DNA from: Sphingobacterium multivorum
Lineage (GTDB): Bacteria; Bacteroidota; Bacteroidia; Sphingobacteriales; Sphingobacteriaceae
NCBI RefSeq assembly: GCF_039511225.1
Contig: NZ_CP154261.1
Coordinates: forward strand, 4,774,001-4,838,000
Direction of reading: 5' to 3'
Length of the DNA stretch: 64,000 bases
A program made the translations under genes and the position numbers. The notes below the pieces were generated by a model. It ran no database searches. It had not been told where the DNA came from and worked only from the letters and a program-made list of their open reading frames with translations. Positions 18,144 through 25,521 of this stretch are shown piece after piece; position 1 is the first letter of the stretch; each line of letters opens with the position of its first letter.

Positions 18144-19006
18144 TGATATGCTATGATTAAAACTGAAACAATAGAAAGCGCTATACCCAGATAATTCAAC
18201 AACGATAGCCTTTCCTTAAAAAATAAGACGCCGATTAATGCACCCAATGAAATCACGCCAATGTTCATCCCCGTAAATACAACTGATGGATTTTCTGGTA
18301 GCGCACGATGCGCTTTCATATAGAATAGGACGTTACAGAAGTTAAATACACCCAAAACCAATCCATAGCCCATAGCTTGCCTTGAAAAACGTTGTTTTTC
18401 CACAAAAAGGAAATACAGCAATAGCACCATTGCAATACACATCGCCATCACAAAGATAATAAATAGGGAACTGATATAAGGTATATCGACATGCAAGGCG
18501 ACTTGTTTGAAGAGGATATCAATTATGCCCATACCGATAAATACCAATAACGGGTAAAGCGTTTTATAACGACTATCTGCCGAACTAACATACAGATTCT
18601 TTTGCCAACCAATAGAACAGAGGATGGCCAATAAACCAAGAGCTATTCCCAGCATCTTGTGTCCTTCCATTTTTTCATGAAAAAAGAAAAATGATGCAAG
18701 CAAAGGAATAAACAACGATAGGCGCTGTGCAATCTCTGTCTTGACCAGACCGCTATAGCGAATGGACAAAGCAATAAAAACAAACATTCCAGGAAGTAAT
18801 ATCGCCAGGCTCATATACAACGTCACCGGCATAGCATCCCATACCAGCGATTTTAGATCTGGTTGTAATACAAAATAGGTCAGTGCAACTGCCATGGGGT
18901 AATTCCAAACGATAACCTGTTTGGTTTCGACTCCATTTTGTTTTGCCAATTTTAATAAAACAGCAACAGTGACGCTGCAGATGACACTTAATAAAACAAA
19001 AATCAT
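18140..19006 (-). CDS. EamA/DMT-superfamily transporter
   Basis: 288 residues with about ten membrane helices arranged as two EamA repeats, the fold of small-metabolite exporters of the drug/metabolite transporter superfamily. The substrate cannot be read from the sequence; the neighbouring nucleoside phosphorylase and nuclease only hint at nucleotide-related metabolism. Its stop overlaps the yigZ start as ATGA, and it begins 14 bases after the nuclease gene. Confidence 0.85.
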   Translation of the reverse strand: MIFVLLSVICSVTVAVLLKLAKQNGVETKQVIVWNYPMAVALTYFVLQPDLKSLVWDAMPVTLYMSLAILLPGMFVFIALSIRYSGLVKTEIAQRLSLFIPLLASFFFFHEKMEGHKMLGIALGLLAILCSIGWQKNLYVSSADSRYKTLYPLLVFIGMGIIDILFKQVALHVDIPYISSLFIIFVMAMCIAMVLLLYFLFVEKQRFSRQAMGYGLVLGVFNFCNVLFYMKAHRALPENPSVVFTGMNIGVISLGALIGVLFFKERLSLLNYLGIALSIVSVLIIAYQ

Positions 19007-19020
19007 GATTCAAATTTCAT

Positions 19021-19497
19021 TTATCTCCAAAGGCCACGTTTCTCCTGACGAGCCTGATGCTCCAATTTTACAAATAATTCTGCATATTGTACATTTGGTG
19101 CCAGCGTATAGGATACTGCATACCCTTGTTCAACCAAATCCCGATTGATAAATCTCTTTCCAACATACACATAGGCAAGAAGTCTTCCATACCGATCCCG
19201 TTTTCCAACATCAAAGACCAACTTCACACTTTTCCCGTTTAACATCGCCGTTAAATACTGCTTTGCTTCTTGACCATAGTACCCGATTTCCTTCCGCGCA
19301 GTACGTCTCGTTTCCGGAGCATCCACCCCTATCAACCTAACTTTATCCCCTTTTGGGGTTCCATTTTCAATGACAAAGGTATCGCCATCAATAACACGCT
19401 TTACTTTGGCGTCCTTTTCCTCTCCTTTAAAAGTGAAACCTGTCAACAACAAACAGATCACACTTACACACACATAAAAATTAATTCGTTTTAGCAT
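19021..19497 (-). CDS. Secreted staphylococcal-nuclease-like (thermonuclease family) protein
   Basis: 158 residues: a hydrophobic N-terminal export segment (FYVCVSVICLLLTGF) followed by an SNase domain with VIDGDTFVIENG, VRLIGVDAPETRR and KRDRYGRLLAYVYV, which hold the Asp, Arg and Glu residues expected of an active calcium-dependent nuclease. The ATG at 19497 is preferred over an in-frame start at 19581 because a TACCTTTG -7 box lies between them (19515-19522) and because the signal sequence then begins at the N-terminus. First gene of the minus-strand unit. Confidence 0.88.
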   Translation of the reverse strand: MLKRINFYVCVSVICLLLTGFTFKGEEKDAKVKRVIDGDTFVIENGTPKGDKVRLIGVDAPETRRTARKEIGYYGQEAKQYLTAMLNGKSVKLVFDVGKRDRYGRLLAYVYVGKRFINRDLVEQGYAVSYTLAPNVQYAELFVKLEHQARQEKRGLWR

Positions 19498-19514
19498 AAA
19501 ATCCAGCGTTTGCC

Positions 19515-19543
19515 CAAAGGTAGTAAAATACTTTTTTAACAAA
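19515..19543 (-). promoter_or_regulatory. Promoter of the nuclease-EamA-yigZ-udp operon
   Basis: On the minus strand TACCTTTG (19522 to 19515) is a consensus -7 box, with TTTG at 19543-19540 17 bases upstream. The transcript would begin about 10 bases before the ATG at 19497. Confidence 0.55.
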
Positions 19544-19581
19544 ACAGCTAAAAAAAACGATAATATTAACATTAAAAACAC

Positions 19582-19840
19582 CTAAATTTAATATAAAAAT
19601 ATAGCTAAAAAACACGTAAAAATACAGCCATTTATTACACATAAAATAACACAAAAATAGAGCTTATTATAGAAAAATAATGACAATAAAAATAATTAAA
19701 ATACTAAAAATCAATATTATAATAAAATAAAAATTGAAAAAAAATTAAAAATAAACAAGTAAAATACAGATAAAAAAACACACAAAAAAACATAAAAAAT
19801 TCATTAAATAAATCAGATATTTTCAATAAAAAATTATTTT
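19582..19840. other. A-rich, G-poor intergenic tract
   Basis: About 260 bases made mostly of As with scattered C and T and very few Gs on the plus strand (many AAAAACA and ATAAAA units). No gene, no strong hairpin. It lies upstream of both the nuclease operon and the pheA leader. A tract of similar composition lies at 51700-52092. Confidence 0.6.
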
Positions 19841-19844
19841 TTTC

Positions 19845-19874
19845 TTTGATATTTCAAAAACATTCGTACATTTG
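19845..19874 (+). promoter_or_regulatory. Promoter of the pheA leader and operon
   Basis: TTTG (19845-19848), 18 bases, TACATTTG (19867-19874): an excellent Bacteroidetes promoter. Transcription is expected to start about 19880, some 15 bases before the leader-peptide ATG and well upstream of the attenuator. Confidence 0.8.
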
Positions 19875-19894
19875 AAATGTCAAACAACAACAGG

Positions 19895-19960
19895 ATGAAC
19901 AGAACATATACATATTTCTATTTTAACTTCTTTTATTTTAAAAATAAGAGCCGGGATTAG
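19895..19960 (+). CDS. Phe/Tyr-rich leader peptide of the pheA attenuator
   Basis: A 21-codon frame from ATG at 19895 to TAG at 19958-19960. Residues 5-15 read YTYFYFNFFYF: five Phe and four Tyr codons within eleven. Its last codons and stop lie on the 5' strand of an antiterminator helix (19948-19958). The combination of promoter, aromatic-rich short frame, competing helices and a terminator directly before prephenate dehydratase is that of a ribosome-mediated attenuator, as in the enterobacterial pheA leader. The Phe/Tyr clustering is observed directly; the regulatory role is inferred. Confidence 0.85.
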   Translation: MNRTYTYFYFNFFYFKNKSRD

Positions 19961-20006
19961 ATTGTGTATAAATCATAAAAAATACAAACAAGAAGAGTCC
20001 CGGTTC
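19948..20006 (+). promoter_or_regulatory. Antiterminator helix of the pheA attenuator
   Basis: Bases 19948-19958 (GAGCCGGGATT) can pair with 19996-20006 (AGTCCCGGTTC): 11 pairs including two G-U. This takes up the left arm of the terminator at 19993-20005, so the two structures exclude each other. A ribosome that reaches the leader stop at 19958-19960 would cover the left strand and allow termination; one stalled at the Phe/Tyr codons (19907-19939) would leave it free. Confidence 0.75.
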
Positions 20007-20029
20007 AAATGATCGGGACTCTTTTTTTT
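19991..20029 (+). terminator. Attenuator terminator before pheA
   Basis: AAGAGTCCCG (19993-20002) pairs with CGGGACTCTT (20014-20023), extendable by three further pairs toward the loop, and is followed by T8 (20022-20029). It lies 27 bases before the pheA ATG, so its formation would prevent expression of the operon. Confidence 0.92.
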
Positions 20030-20055
20030 GGAGACAACATAGCGAACAAAAAACA

Positions 20056-20880
20056 ATGAGTTTAAAAATTGCAATACAGGGAGCAAAGGCTTCATTTCAT
20101 GAAGAGGCCGCATTTAAATTTTTCGGAAGAGAAGTTGAAATTGTAGAATGTGATTCATTTAAAAAAACTTGTGAATTGCTGAAGCAAAGAAAAGTCGACT
20201 ATATCGTTATGGCGATCGAAAATTCAATTGCGGGAAGCTTATTGCCGAATTATAATTTATTGAGAGATTACAAGTTCCATATTACTGGGGAAGTTTACCT
20301 AAACATCCAACAGAATCTCATGGTATTGCCGGGCGTTAAATTAAAGGATATCAAACACATCGAATCGCATCCGATTGCTATTCGCCAATGCGAAGAATTT
20401 CTTTCTGAACTTGAAGGCGTACGCATAACCGAGGGATCTGATACGGCTGCAACTGCAAAAATGATTGCCGAGCGAAAATTGACGGATACTGCGGCAATTG
20501 CGGGGACATTGGCCGCTGAAATCTATGGTCTTGAAATATTAGAAAAGAGAATCGAAACCAATAAAAAGAACGCAACGCGTTTCCTCGTACTATCGAATGA
20601 GGTTGTCGAACATAAAAATGCCAATAAAGCGTCATTATCATTCCAAACAGGAAATACAGTAGGATCTTTGGCGACTATTTTACAATGTTTTGCTGAACAG
20701 AATATCAACTTGAGCAAGATTCAGTCAATGCCGGTAATCGGAAAACGCAATGAATATGATTTTTTCGTTGACGTAGAATGGAAAAAACAAACAGACTACG
20801 AAGCAGCTATACGTAAAGTACTCAAACATAGTGTCAATTTCAACATTATGGGCGAGTATGTCAAAAACGAAAAACTATAA
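20056..20880 (+). CDS. pheA: Prephenate dehydratase
   Basis: Converts prephenate to phenylpyruvate, the committed step to phenylalanine. 274 residues: the dehydratase domain (about 1-185) has AIENSIAGSL, the ESHPIAIRQCEEFL segment and the catalytic TRF of NATRFLVL; an ACT domain follows (about 193-272) with GNTVGSLATIL. The ACT motif that binds Phe in E. coli, ESRP, reads QSMP here, so feedback inhibition may be weaker or different. No chorismate mutase is fused; that activity is in the next gene. Preceded by the Phe/Tyr attenuator and followed after 46 bases by the DAHP synthase/chorismate mutase gene. Confidence 0.96.
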   Translation: MSLKIAIQGAKASFHEEAAFKFFGREVEIVECDSFKKTCELLKQRKVDYIVMAIENSIAGSLLPNYNLLRDYKFHITGEVYLNIQQNLMVLPGVKLKDIKHIESHPIAIRQCEEFLSELEGVRITEGSDTAATAKMIAERKLTDTAAIAGTLAAEIYGLEILEKRIETNKKNATRFLVLSNEVVEHKNANKASLSFQTGNTVGSLATILQCFAEQNINLSKIQSMPVIGKRNEYDFFVDVEWKKQTDYEAAIRKVLKHSVNFNIMGEYVKNEKL

Positions 20881-20926
20881 TTAATAATTTACGCAGACAA
20901 TATTAAAATAGATAATCAAACTTAAC

Positions 20927-22039
20927 ATGAAAAATACATTAGACATCATTCCTTTAAAATCTTGGTTGGACACAGGAGACAAACCTTTAATTATCGCGGG
21001 TCCTTGTAGCGCAGAAACAGAAGAGCAGCTGGTATCAACAGCGCATTTGTTGGCAAATACCGGAAAAGTAAATATTTTACGCGCTGGTATCTGGAAGCCA
21101 CGTACCCGTCCGGGAGAATTTGAAGGTATCGGTTCAATTGGTTTGGAGTGGTTGAAAAGAGCGAAAGAAGAAACAGGTTTATTAACAGCTACTGAAGTTG
21201 CTACAGCAAAACACGTGGAAGAAGCTTTGGCTGCTGGTGTGGACGTACTATGGGTAGGTGCACGTTCAACGGCAAATCCATTTACCGTACAAGAAATTGC
21301 TGACGCTTTACAAGGAGTAGATATCCCAGTATTTGTTAAAAATCCTGTAAACCCCGATTTATCGTTATGGATCGGTGCATTGGAACGTATCAACCGTGCT
21401 GGTATCAAAAAATTAGGTGCTATCCATAGAGGTTTCTCTTCGTACGAGAAAACAGCATTCCGTAATGAACCAATGTGGGATTTAGCGATTCAGTTAAAAA
21501 CTGCTTGTCCAAACCTACCGATCATCAACGATCCAAGTCACATCTGTGGAAACCGCGAATTGTTACCGTACATCGCACAAAAAGCAATGGATATGGATAT
21601 GCAAGGATTGATTATCGAATCCCATATCGATCCATCTGTCGCTTGGACTGACGCAAAACAACAAGTAACGCCAGCTGCATTGGCCGAGTTGATCGACCAT
21701 TTGACATTACGTAAAGCTGCTTCGGACAACCCTTCTTTTGAAGACAAATTAGCAGAATTGCGTAGCAACATCGACAAATTAGATGATTTGATCATCCAAA
21801 AAATCGGTGAACGCATGAAAATTGCGGAGAAAATAGGCGAGTACAAACGCGATAACAACGTAACAATTTTGCAAGTCAACCGTTGGGATGAGATTGTTCA
21901 AAAACGCACAAAATTAGCGGAAGCGCTTTCTTTGGGCAGCGAATTTGCGACAAAATTCCTCGAATTAATTCACAACGAATCTATCCGCAAACAAAATGCG
22001 GTCATGAATACGCAAGAGCAACCAACAGCAGAAGCATAA
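20927..22039 (+). CDS. Bifunctional DAHP synthase (type I-beta) / chorismate mutase
   Basis: 370 residues. The N-terminal domain (about 1-260) is a DAHP synthase that joins phosphoenolpyruvate and erythrose 4-phosphate, entry to the shikimate pathway: IIAGPCSAE, RAGIWKPRTRPGEFEG, NDPSHICGNRELL with the metal-binding residues, and GLIIESHIDPS. The C-terminal part (about 270-360) is an AroQ-type chorismate mutase (LRSNIDKLDDLIIQKIGERMKIAEKIGEYKR). Carrying the mutase on the entry enzyme usually makes chorismate-derived compounds its allosteric effectors. Its stop overlaps the aroA start as TAATG, so the two are coupled. Confidence 0.95.
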   Translation: MKNTLDIIPLKSWLDTGDKPLIIAGPCSAETEEQLVSTAHLLANTGKVNILRAGIWKPRTRPGEFEGIGSIGLEWLKRAKEETGLLTATEVATAKHVEEALAAGVDVLWVGARSTANPFTVQEIADALQGVDIPVFVKNPVNPDLSLWIGALERINRAGIKKLGAIHRGFSSYEKTAFRNEPMWDLAIQLKTACPNLPIINDPSHICGNRELLPYIAQKAMDMDMQGLIIESHIDPSVAWTDAKQQVTPAALAELIDHLTLRKAASDNPSFEDKLAELRSNIDKLDDLIIQKIGERMKIAEKIGEYKRDNNVTILQVNRWDEIVQKRTKLAEALSLGSEFATKFLELIHNESIRKQNAVMNTQEQPTAEA

Positions 22040-23289
22040 TGAATCAACAAGTCATCACGCTGACGCATCCTTCAAAAAAGATACAGGGCACGGTCCAACT
22101 CACAGGTTCAAAATCTGAGAGCAACCGTGCTCTTATTATCCAATCGCTGAGCAAAGGACAAGTTGAAATAGCCAATCTCTCTGAGGCTGCAGATACGGTT
22201 ACTCTTAACCGCGTGTTGCAAATCGCATCAGAACCGCAACCCGGTTATAATACGATTGACATAGGCCCTGCGGGAACAGCTATGCGCTTCCTTACAGCCT
22301 ACCTCAACCTTGTTAAAGGAAATTTTATCCTGACAGGGACCGAGCGCATGCAACAGCGTCCAATTGGGATATTGGTCGATGCCATGAAAGAAATTGGCGC
22401 CGAAATCCATTATGAAAAAAAGGCGGGTTACCCTCCTTTGAAGATTGAAGGCGGACTATTTCAAGGAAAAGACCGTGTTAAGATTAAAGGAAATATCAGC
22501 AGTCAATATATATCGGCCCTGCTATTAATTGCTCCGGCATTAAAAAAGGGACTTACCTTAGAGATTGAAGGCGAATTAACTTCCAGACCTTATGTATCCA
22601 TGACTTTGGATATGCTTAAAAGTGTCGGGATCCAACATGAATGGACGGAGAATGCGATTAAAATTGCACCGCAAGCTTTTGAAAAGCAAACCATATATGT
22701 CGAACCAGATTGGAGCGCAGCATCCTATTGGTATGCTATTGTAGCACTAGCTGATGCAGATGCCTCGATCGTATTGCCTGGACTAAGACAACATAGTTTA
22801 CAGGGCGATATTGCCATCACAGACATTATGGAGCATTTTGGGGTTTATTCGAACTTTGAATCGGATGGATTGCATTTAACTAAAAAAGAAATCAATTCAG
22901 ACAAAACCTTGTTCGACTTTAAAGAATGCCCTGATCTTGCGCAAACAGTAGTCGTTGTCGCAGCTGCTTTAAAACGTGATGTTTCCTTTACAGGTCTAGA
23001 AACCTTAAAGATTAAAGAGACCGACCGTATTGCTGCATTGCAGACCGAAATCGCGAAGTTCGGTGCTGAATTGATCGAAGATGGTGACACATACCATCTG
23101 AAAACTGCAGGTGTATATCAACCAGAAGATGTGACCTTCGAGACTTACGAGGATCACCGCATGGCAATGGCATTCGCACCTTTGGCTTTAGTTTTTGACC
23201 AAATCAAGATTGCTGAACCTCAGGTTGTAGAAAAGTCATATCCTGATTTTTGGAAACATTTACAAGCGCAAGCTTTTATAATTGACTAA
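22039..23289 (+). CDS. aroA: 3-phosphoshikimate 1-carboxyvinyltransferase (EPSP synthase)
   Basis: Sixth step of the shikimate pathway, adding an enolpyruvyl group to shikimate 3-phosphate. 416 residues, near the usual length. Visible: GSKSESNRALI with the substrate-binding Lys/Ser/Arg, GPAGTAMRFLTAYL (the PEP-binding loop; family consensus NAGTAxRP/F), TGTERMQQRPIG, ISSQYISALLL, and the end segment KETDRIAALQTEI plus TYEDHRMAMAFAPLAL. Overlaps the preceding gene by one base. A terminator follows, so it closes the attenuated operon. Confidence 0.95.
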   Translation: MNQQVITLTHPSKKIQGTVQLTGSKSESNRALIIQSLSKGQVEIANLSEAADTVTLNRVLQIASEPQPGYNTIDIGPAGTAMRFLTAYLNLVKGNFILTGTERMQQRPIGILVDAMKEIGAEIHYEKKAGYPPLKIEGGLFQGKDRVKIKGNISSQYISALLLIAPALKKGLTLEIEGELTSRPYVSMTLDMLKSVGIQHEWTENAIKIAPQAFEKQTIYVEPDWSAASYWYAIVALADADASIVLPGLRQHSLQGDIAITDIMEHFGVYSNFESDGLHLTKKEINSDKTLFDFKECPDLAQTVVVVAAALKRDVSFTGLETLKIKETDRIAALQTEIAKFGAELIEDGDTYHLKTAGVYQPEDVTFETYEDHRMAMAFAPLALVFDQIKIAEPQVVEKSYPDFWKHLQAQAFIID

Positions 23290-23295
23290 CATATC

Positions 23296-23333
23296 AAAAA
23301 CAGGGATTAACATCAATATTAATCTCTGTTTTA
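23296..23333 (+). terminator. Terminator after aroA
   Basis: AAAACAGGGATTAA (23297-23310) pairs with TTAATCTCTGTTTT (23319-23332), 14 pairs with one G-U, T-rich 3' end. It separates the attenuated operon from aroC. Confidence 0.7.
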
Positions 23334-23445
23334 TGATACAATCTCCCAGATAGCCTTTTAGCTTGGGACAAAAATTGTGATGTAATCTATTAGGCCATCT
23401 TCGAGTTACAGACTCATAATTTGTATTCAGTCTGGTGCTTTAGAA

Positions 23446-23476
23446 TTGCATTTAAAGGCAAATTTATCTAAGTTTA
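23446..23476 (+). promoter_or_regulatory. aroC promoter
   Basis: TTG (23446-23448), 20 bases, TAAGTTTA (23469-23476; one mismatch to TAnnTTTG), 17 bases before the aroC ATG. Suggests that aroC is expressed independently of the attenuator. Confidence 0.5.
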
Positions 23477-23492
23477 TTGAAATTTAATTTTT

Positions 23493-24599
23493 ATGGCAGG
23501 AAATTCATTTGGCGATTTATTCAGAATTAGCACTTTCGGCGAATCACACGGCAAAGCTATAGGTGTAATTATTGATGGTTGCCCTTCAAATATAACAATA
23601 GACGAGGAATTTATCCAGTCTGAGCTCGACAAACGAAAACCCGGTCAATCTAAGATCACGACACAAAGAAAAGAAAGTGATACTGCACAGATCTTATCTG
23701 GCGTATTCGAGGGTAAATCAACGGGAACACCAATAGCAATTGTTATTCCAAATGAAGACCAGCGTTCGAAAGATTACACCCATATCAAAGATATCTTCAG
23801 ACCTTCCCATGCTGATTTCACTTATCAGATGAAATATGGCATACGTGACTATCGTGGTGGTGGACGGTCCTCGGCGAGGGAAACCGCTGCCCGTGTTGCT
23901 GCTGGTGCTGTAGCAAAAAGCTTTCTGAATCAATTTGGCATCGAAATCTTTGCCCACGTTTCGGGAGTAGGTACTATTGAGGCGCCAAATGTAGATACCA
24001 AAGACCTTAAAGCTCTGCTTGAATTGCGAGAGGCTAACATTGCACGTTGTGCAGATCCAGCGACAGCCAATGAAATGGTTGAGTTTATCGACTCGGTCAG
24101 AAAAGCAGGTGACACCGTTGGCGGACGTATTTCGGCTGTCATCAGACATGTGCCTGTGGGATTAGGCGAACCGGTCTTTGATAAGCTCCATGCAGACCTT
24201 GCTAAAGCAATGATGAGCATCAATGCGGTACATGGTTTTGAATATGGTTCAGGTTTTGCAGGTTCGGAGTTGCGAGGTTCCGAACATAATGATATATTTG
24301 TAGCAGATGACCATGATTTAAATCGAGTGCATACACATACCAACTTCTCTGGAGGGATTCAGGGTGGGATTTCAAATGGTATGGATATTACTTTCAAAGT
24401 AGCATTTAAGCCTGTTGCCACTATCATGAGAGATCAAGAAACAGTGGATATCCATGGCAACCCTGCTATTGCAAGTGGCAAGGGGAGACATGACCCTTGT
24501 GTTGTTTCGAGAGCAGTAATTATTGTGGAAGCTATGGCAGCACTTGTAATCGCGGATCATCTACTTAAAAATCAAAGTTACAAACATGCTGCAAGATAA
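23493..24599 (+). CDS. aroC: Chorismate synthase
   Basis: Last step of the shikimate pathway, converting EPSP to chorismate with reduced FMN. 368 residues. Signatures: FGESHGKAIGVIIDGCP at the N-terminus, RPSHADFTYQMKYGIRDYRGGGRSSARETAARVAAGAVA, and the C-terminal GRHDPCVVSRAVIIVEAMAALVIADH. It has its own probable promoter and overlaps the following ROK gene by 14 bases. Confidence 0.97.
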   Translation: MAGNSFGDLFRISTFGESHGKAIGVIIDGCPSNITIDEEFIQSELDKRKPGQSKITTQRKESDTAQILSGVFEGKSTGTPIAIVIPNEDQRSKDYTHIKDIFRPSHADFTYQMKYGIRDYRGGGRSSARETAARVAAGAVAKSFLNQFGIEIFAHVSGVGTIEAPNVDTKDLKALLELREANIARCADPATANEMVEFIDSVRKAGDTVGGRISAVIRHVPVGLGEPVFDKLHADLAKAMMSINAVHGFEYGSGFAGSELRGSEHNDIFVADDHDLNRVHTHTNFSGGIQGGISNGMDITFKVAFKPVATIMRDQETVDIHGNPAIASGKGRHDPCVVSRAVIIVEAMAALVIADHLLKNQSYKHAAR

Positions 24600-25440
24600 T
24601 TATGTCGTAGGTGTTGATATTGGAGGCACACATATTTCTGCCTGTATCATTGACACAAAACAATGGAATATATACTTAGAAAACGTGGCCAGAAACCACG
24701 TTTTTTCTCAAGGAGATGCTAAAACGATTTTACAAACCTGGGCGTCAGCTATACGCGATATCATAGCCACCTCTCCGGCTCCTATTCAGTTCATCGGCAT
24801 TGCTATGCCGGGACCCTTTGACTACGAAAATGGAATATCTAAGATACAGGGACAAAGCAAGTATGACAATCTGTACAACATGGATGTCAAAGCGCTTTTA
24901 GCTGAAGAGCTGGGACTTCCGCCTACGTCTATCCACTTTATCAATGACGCAGCAGCCTTCCTACAAGGTGAAATATTCGTACAGAACTTGCAAACAAACA
25001 AACGGATATTAGGAATTACGTTGGGTACTGGACTCGGATCTGCGGTATGGAATCAAGGTGAAAAAGCCTATGATGCCGCCCTATGGAACAGCCCTTACGA
25101 AGATTGTATTTTCGAAGAATTTCTTGTGACACGGTGGTTCATCAAACGTTTCAAAGAAGTAGCAGGAAAAGATGTTACGGGACTTAAAGATATTTTAGAT
25201 CATCATCGGGAAACTAAGGAATTTCAAATCATCAAAGATGAATATGCTAAACATCTCTTTGATTTTATGCAGTTCTTTGCAGAGAAACATGCTGCTGAAA
25301 TATTTATAGTCGGTGGCAATATTGCTAAGGCGCTACCTATTTTCATTGGTGACCGAAAAGAATTTGAAAGATTTCAAATTTATACAGCAATACTTGGCGA
25401 AAAAGCCGCTATGATTGGCGCTGCGAGTATATTCAATTAA
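24586..25440 (+). CDS. ROK-family sugar kinase-like protein
   Basis: 284 residues of the ROK family, most of whose members are sugar kinases. ATP-binding loop VGVDIGGTHISACII, catalytic-type Asp in FINDAAAFLQGE, and GITLGTGLGSAVW. The zinc-binding motif CxCGxxGCxE that many ROK proteins carry is missing (YEDCIFEEFLVT stands in its place), so it is closer to the zinc-free group; the substrate is not predictable. The start overlaps the end of aroC, implying co-expression, without an obvious metabolic link. Confidence 0.82.
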   Translation: MLQDNYVVGVDIGGTHISACIIDTKQWNIYLENVARNHVFSQGDAKTILQTWASAIRDIIATSPAPIQFIGIAMPGPFDYENGISKIQGQSKYDNLYNMDVKALLAEELGLPPTSIHFINDAAAFLQGEIFVQNLQTNKRILGITLGTGLGSAVWNQGEKAYDAALWNSPYEDCIFEEFLVTRWFIKRFKEVAGKDVTGLKDILDHHRETKEFQIIKDEYAKHLFDFMQFFAEKHAAEIFIVGGNIAKALPIFIGDRKEFERFQIYTAILGEKAAMIGAASIFN

Positions 25441-25480
25441 GATATCATCCCAACCGTTGGAATATTTAGCTTAGTAAAGC

Positions 25481-25521
25481 AAAAAGATATCCATCTATTA
25501 AAACATAGATGGATATTTTTC
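25481..25521. terminator. Bidirectional terminator between the ROK gene and the E1 gene
   Basis: A 16-bp stem (25483-25498 with 25505-25520, one G-U) flanked by A-rich and T-rich tracts on its two sides. The stop of the minus-strand E1 gene lies in the loop side (25498-25500). Confidence 0.8.

Noticed and set aside
19895..20029. T-box or amino acid riboswitch before pheA
   Set aside because: No T-box sequence or specifier-loop arrangement was seen; the short Phe/Tyr frame with competing hairpins explains the leader better.
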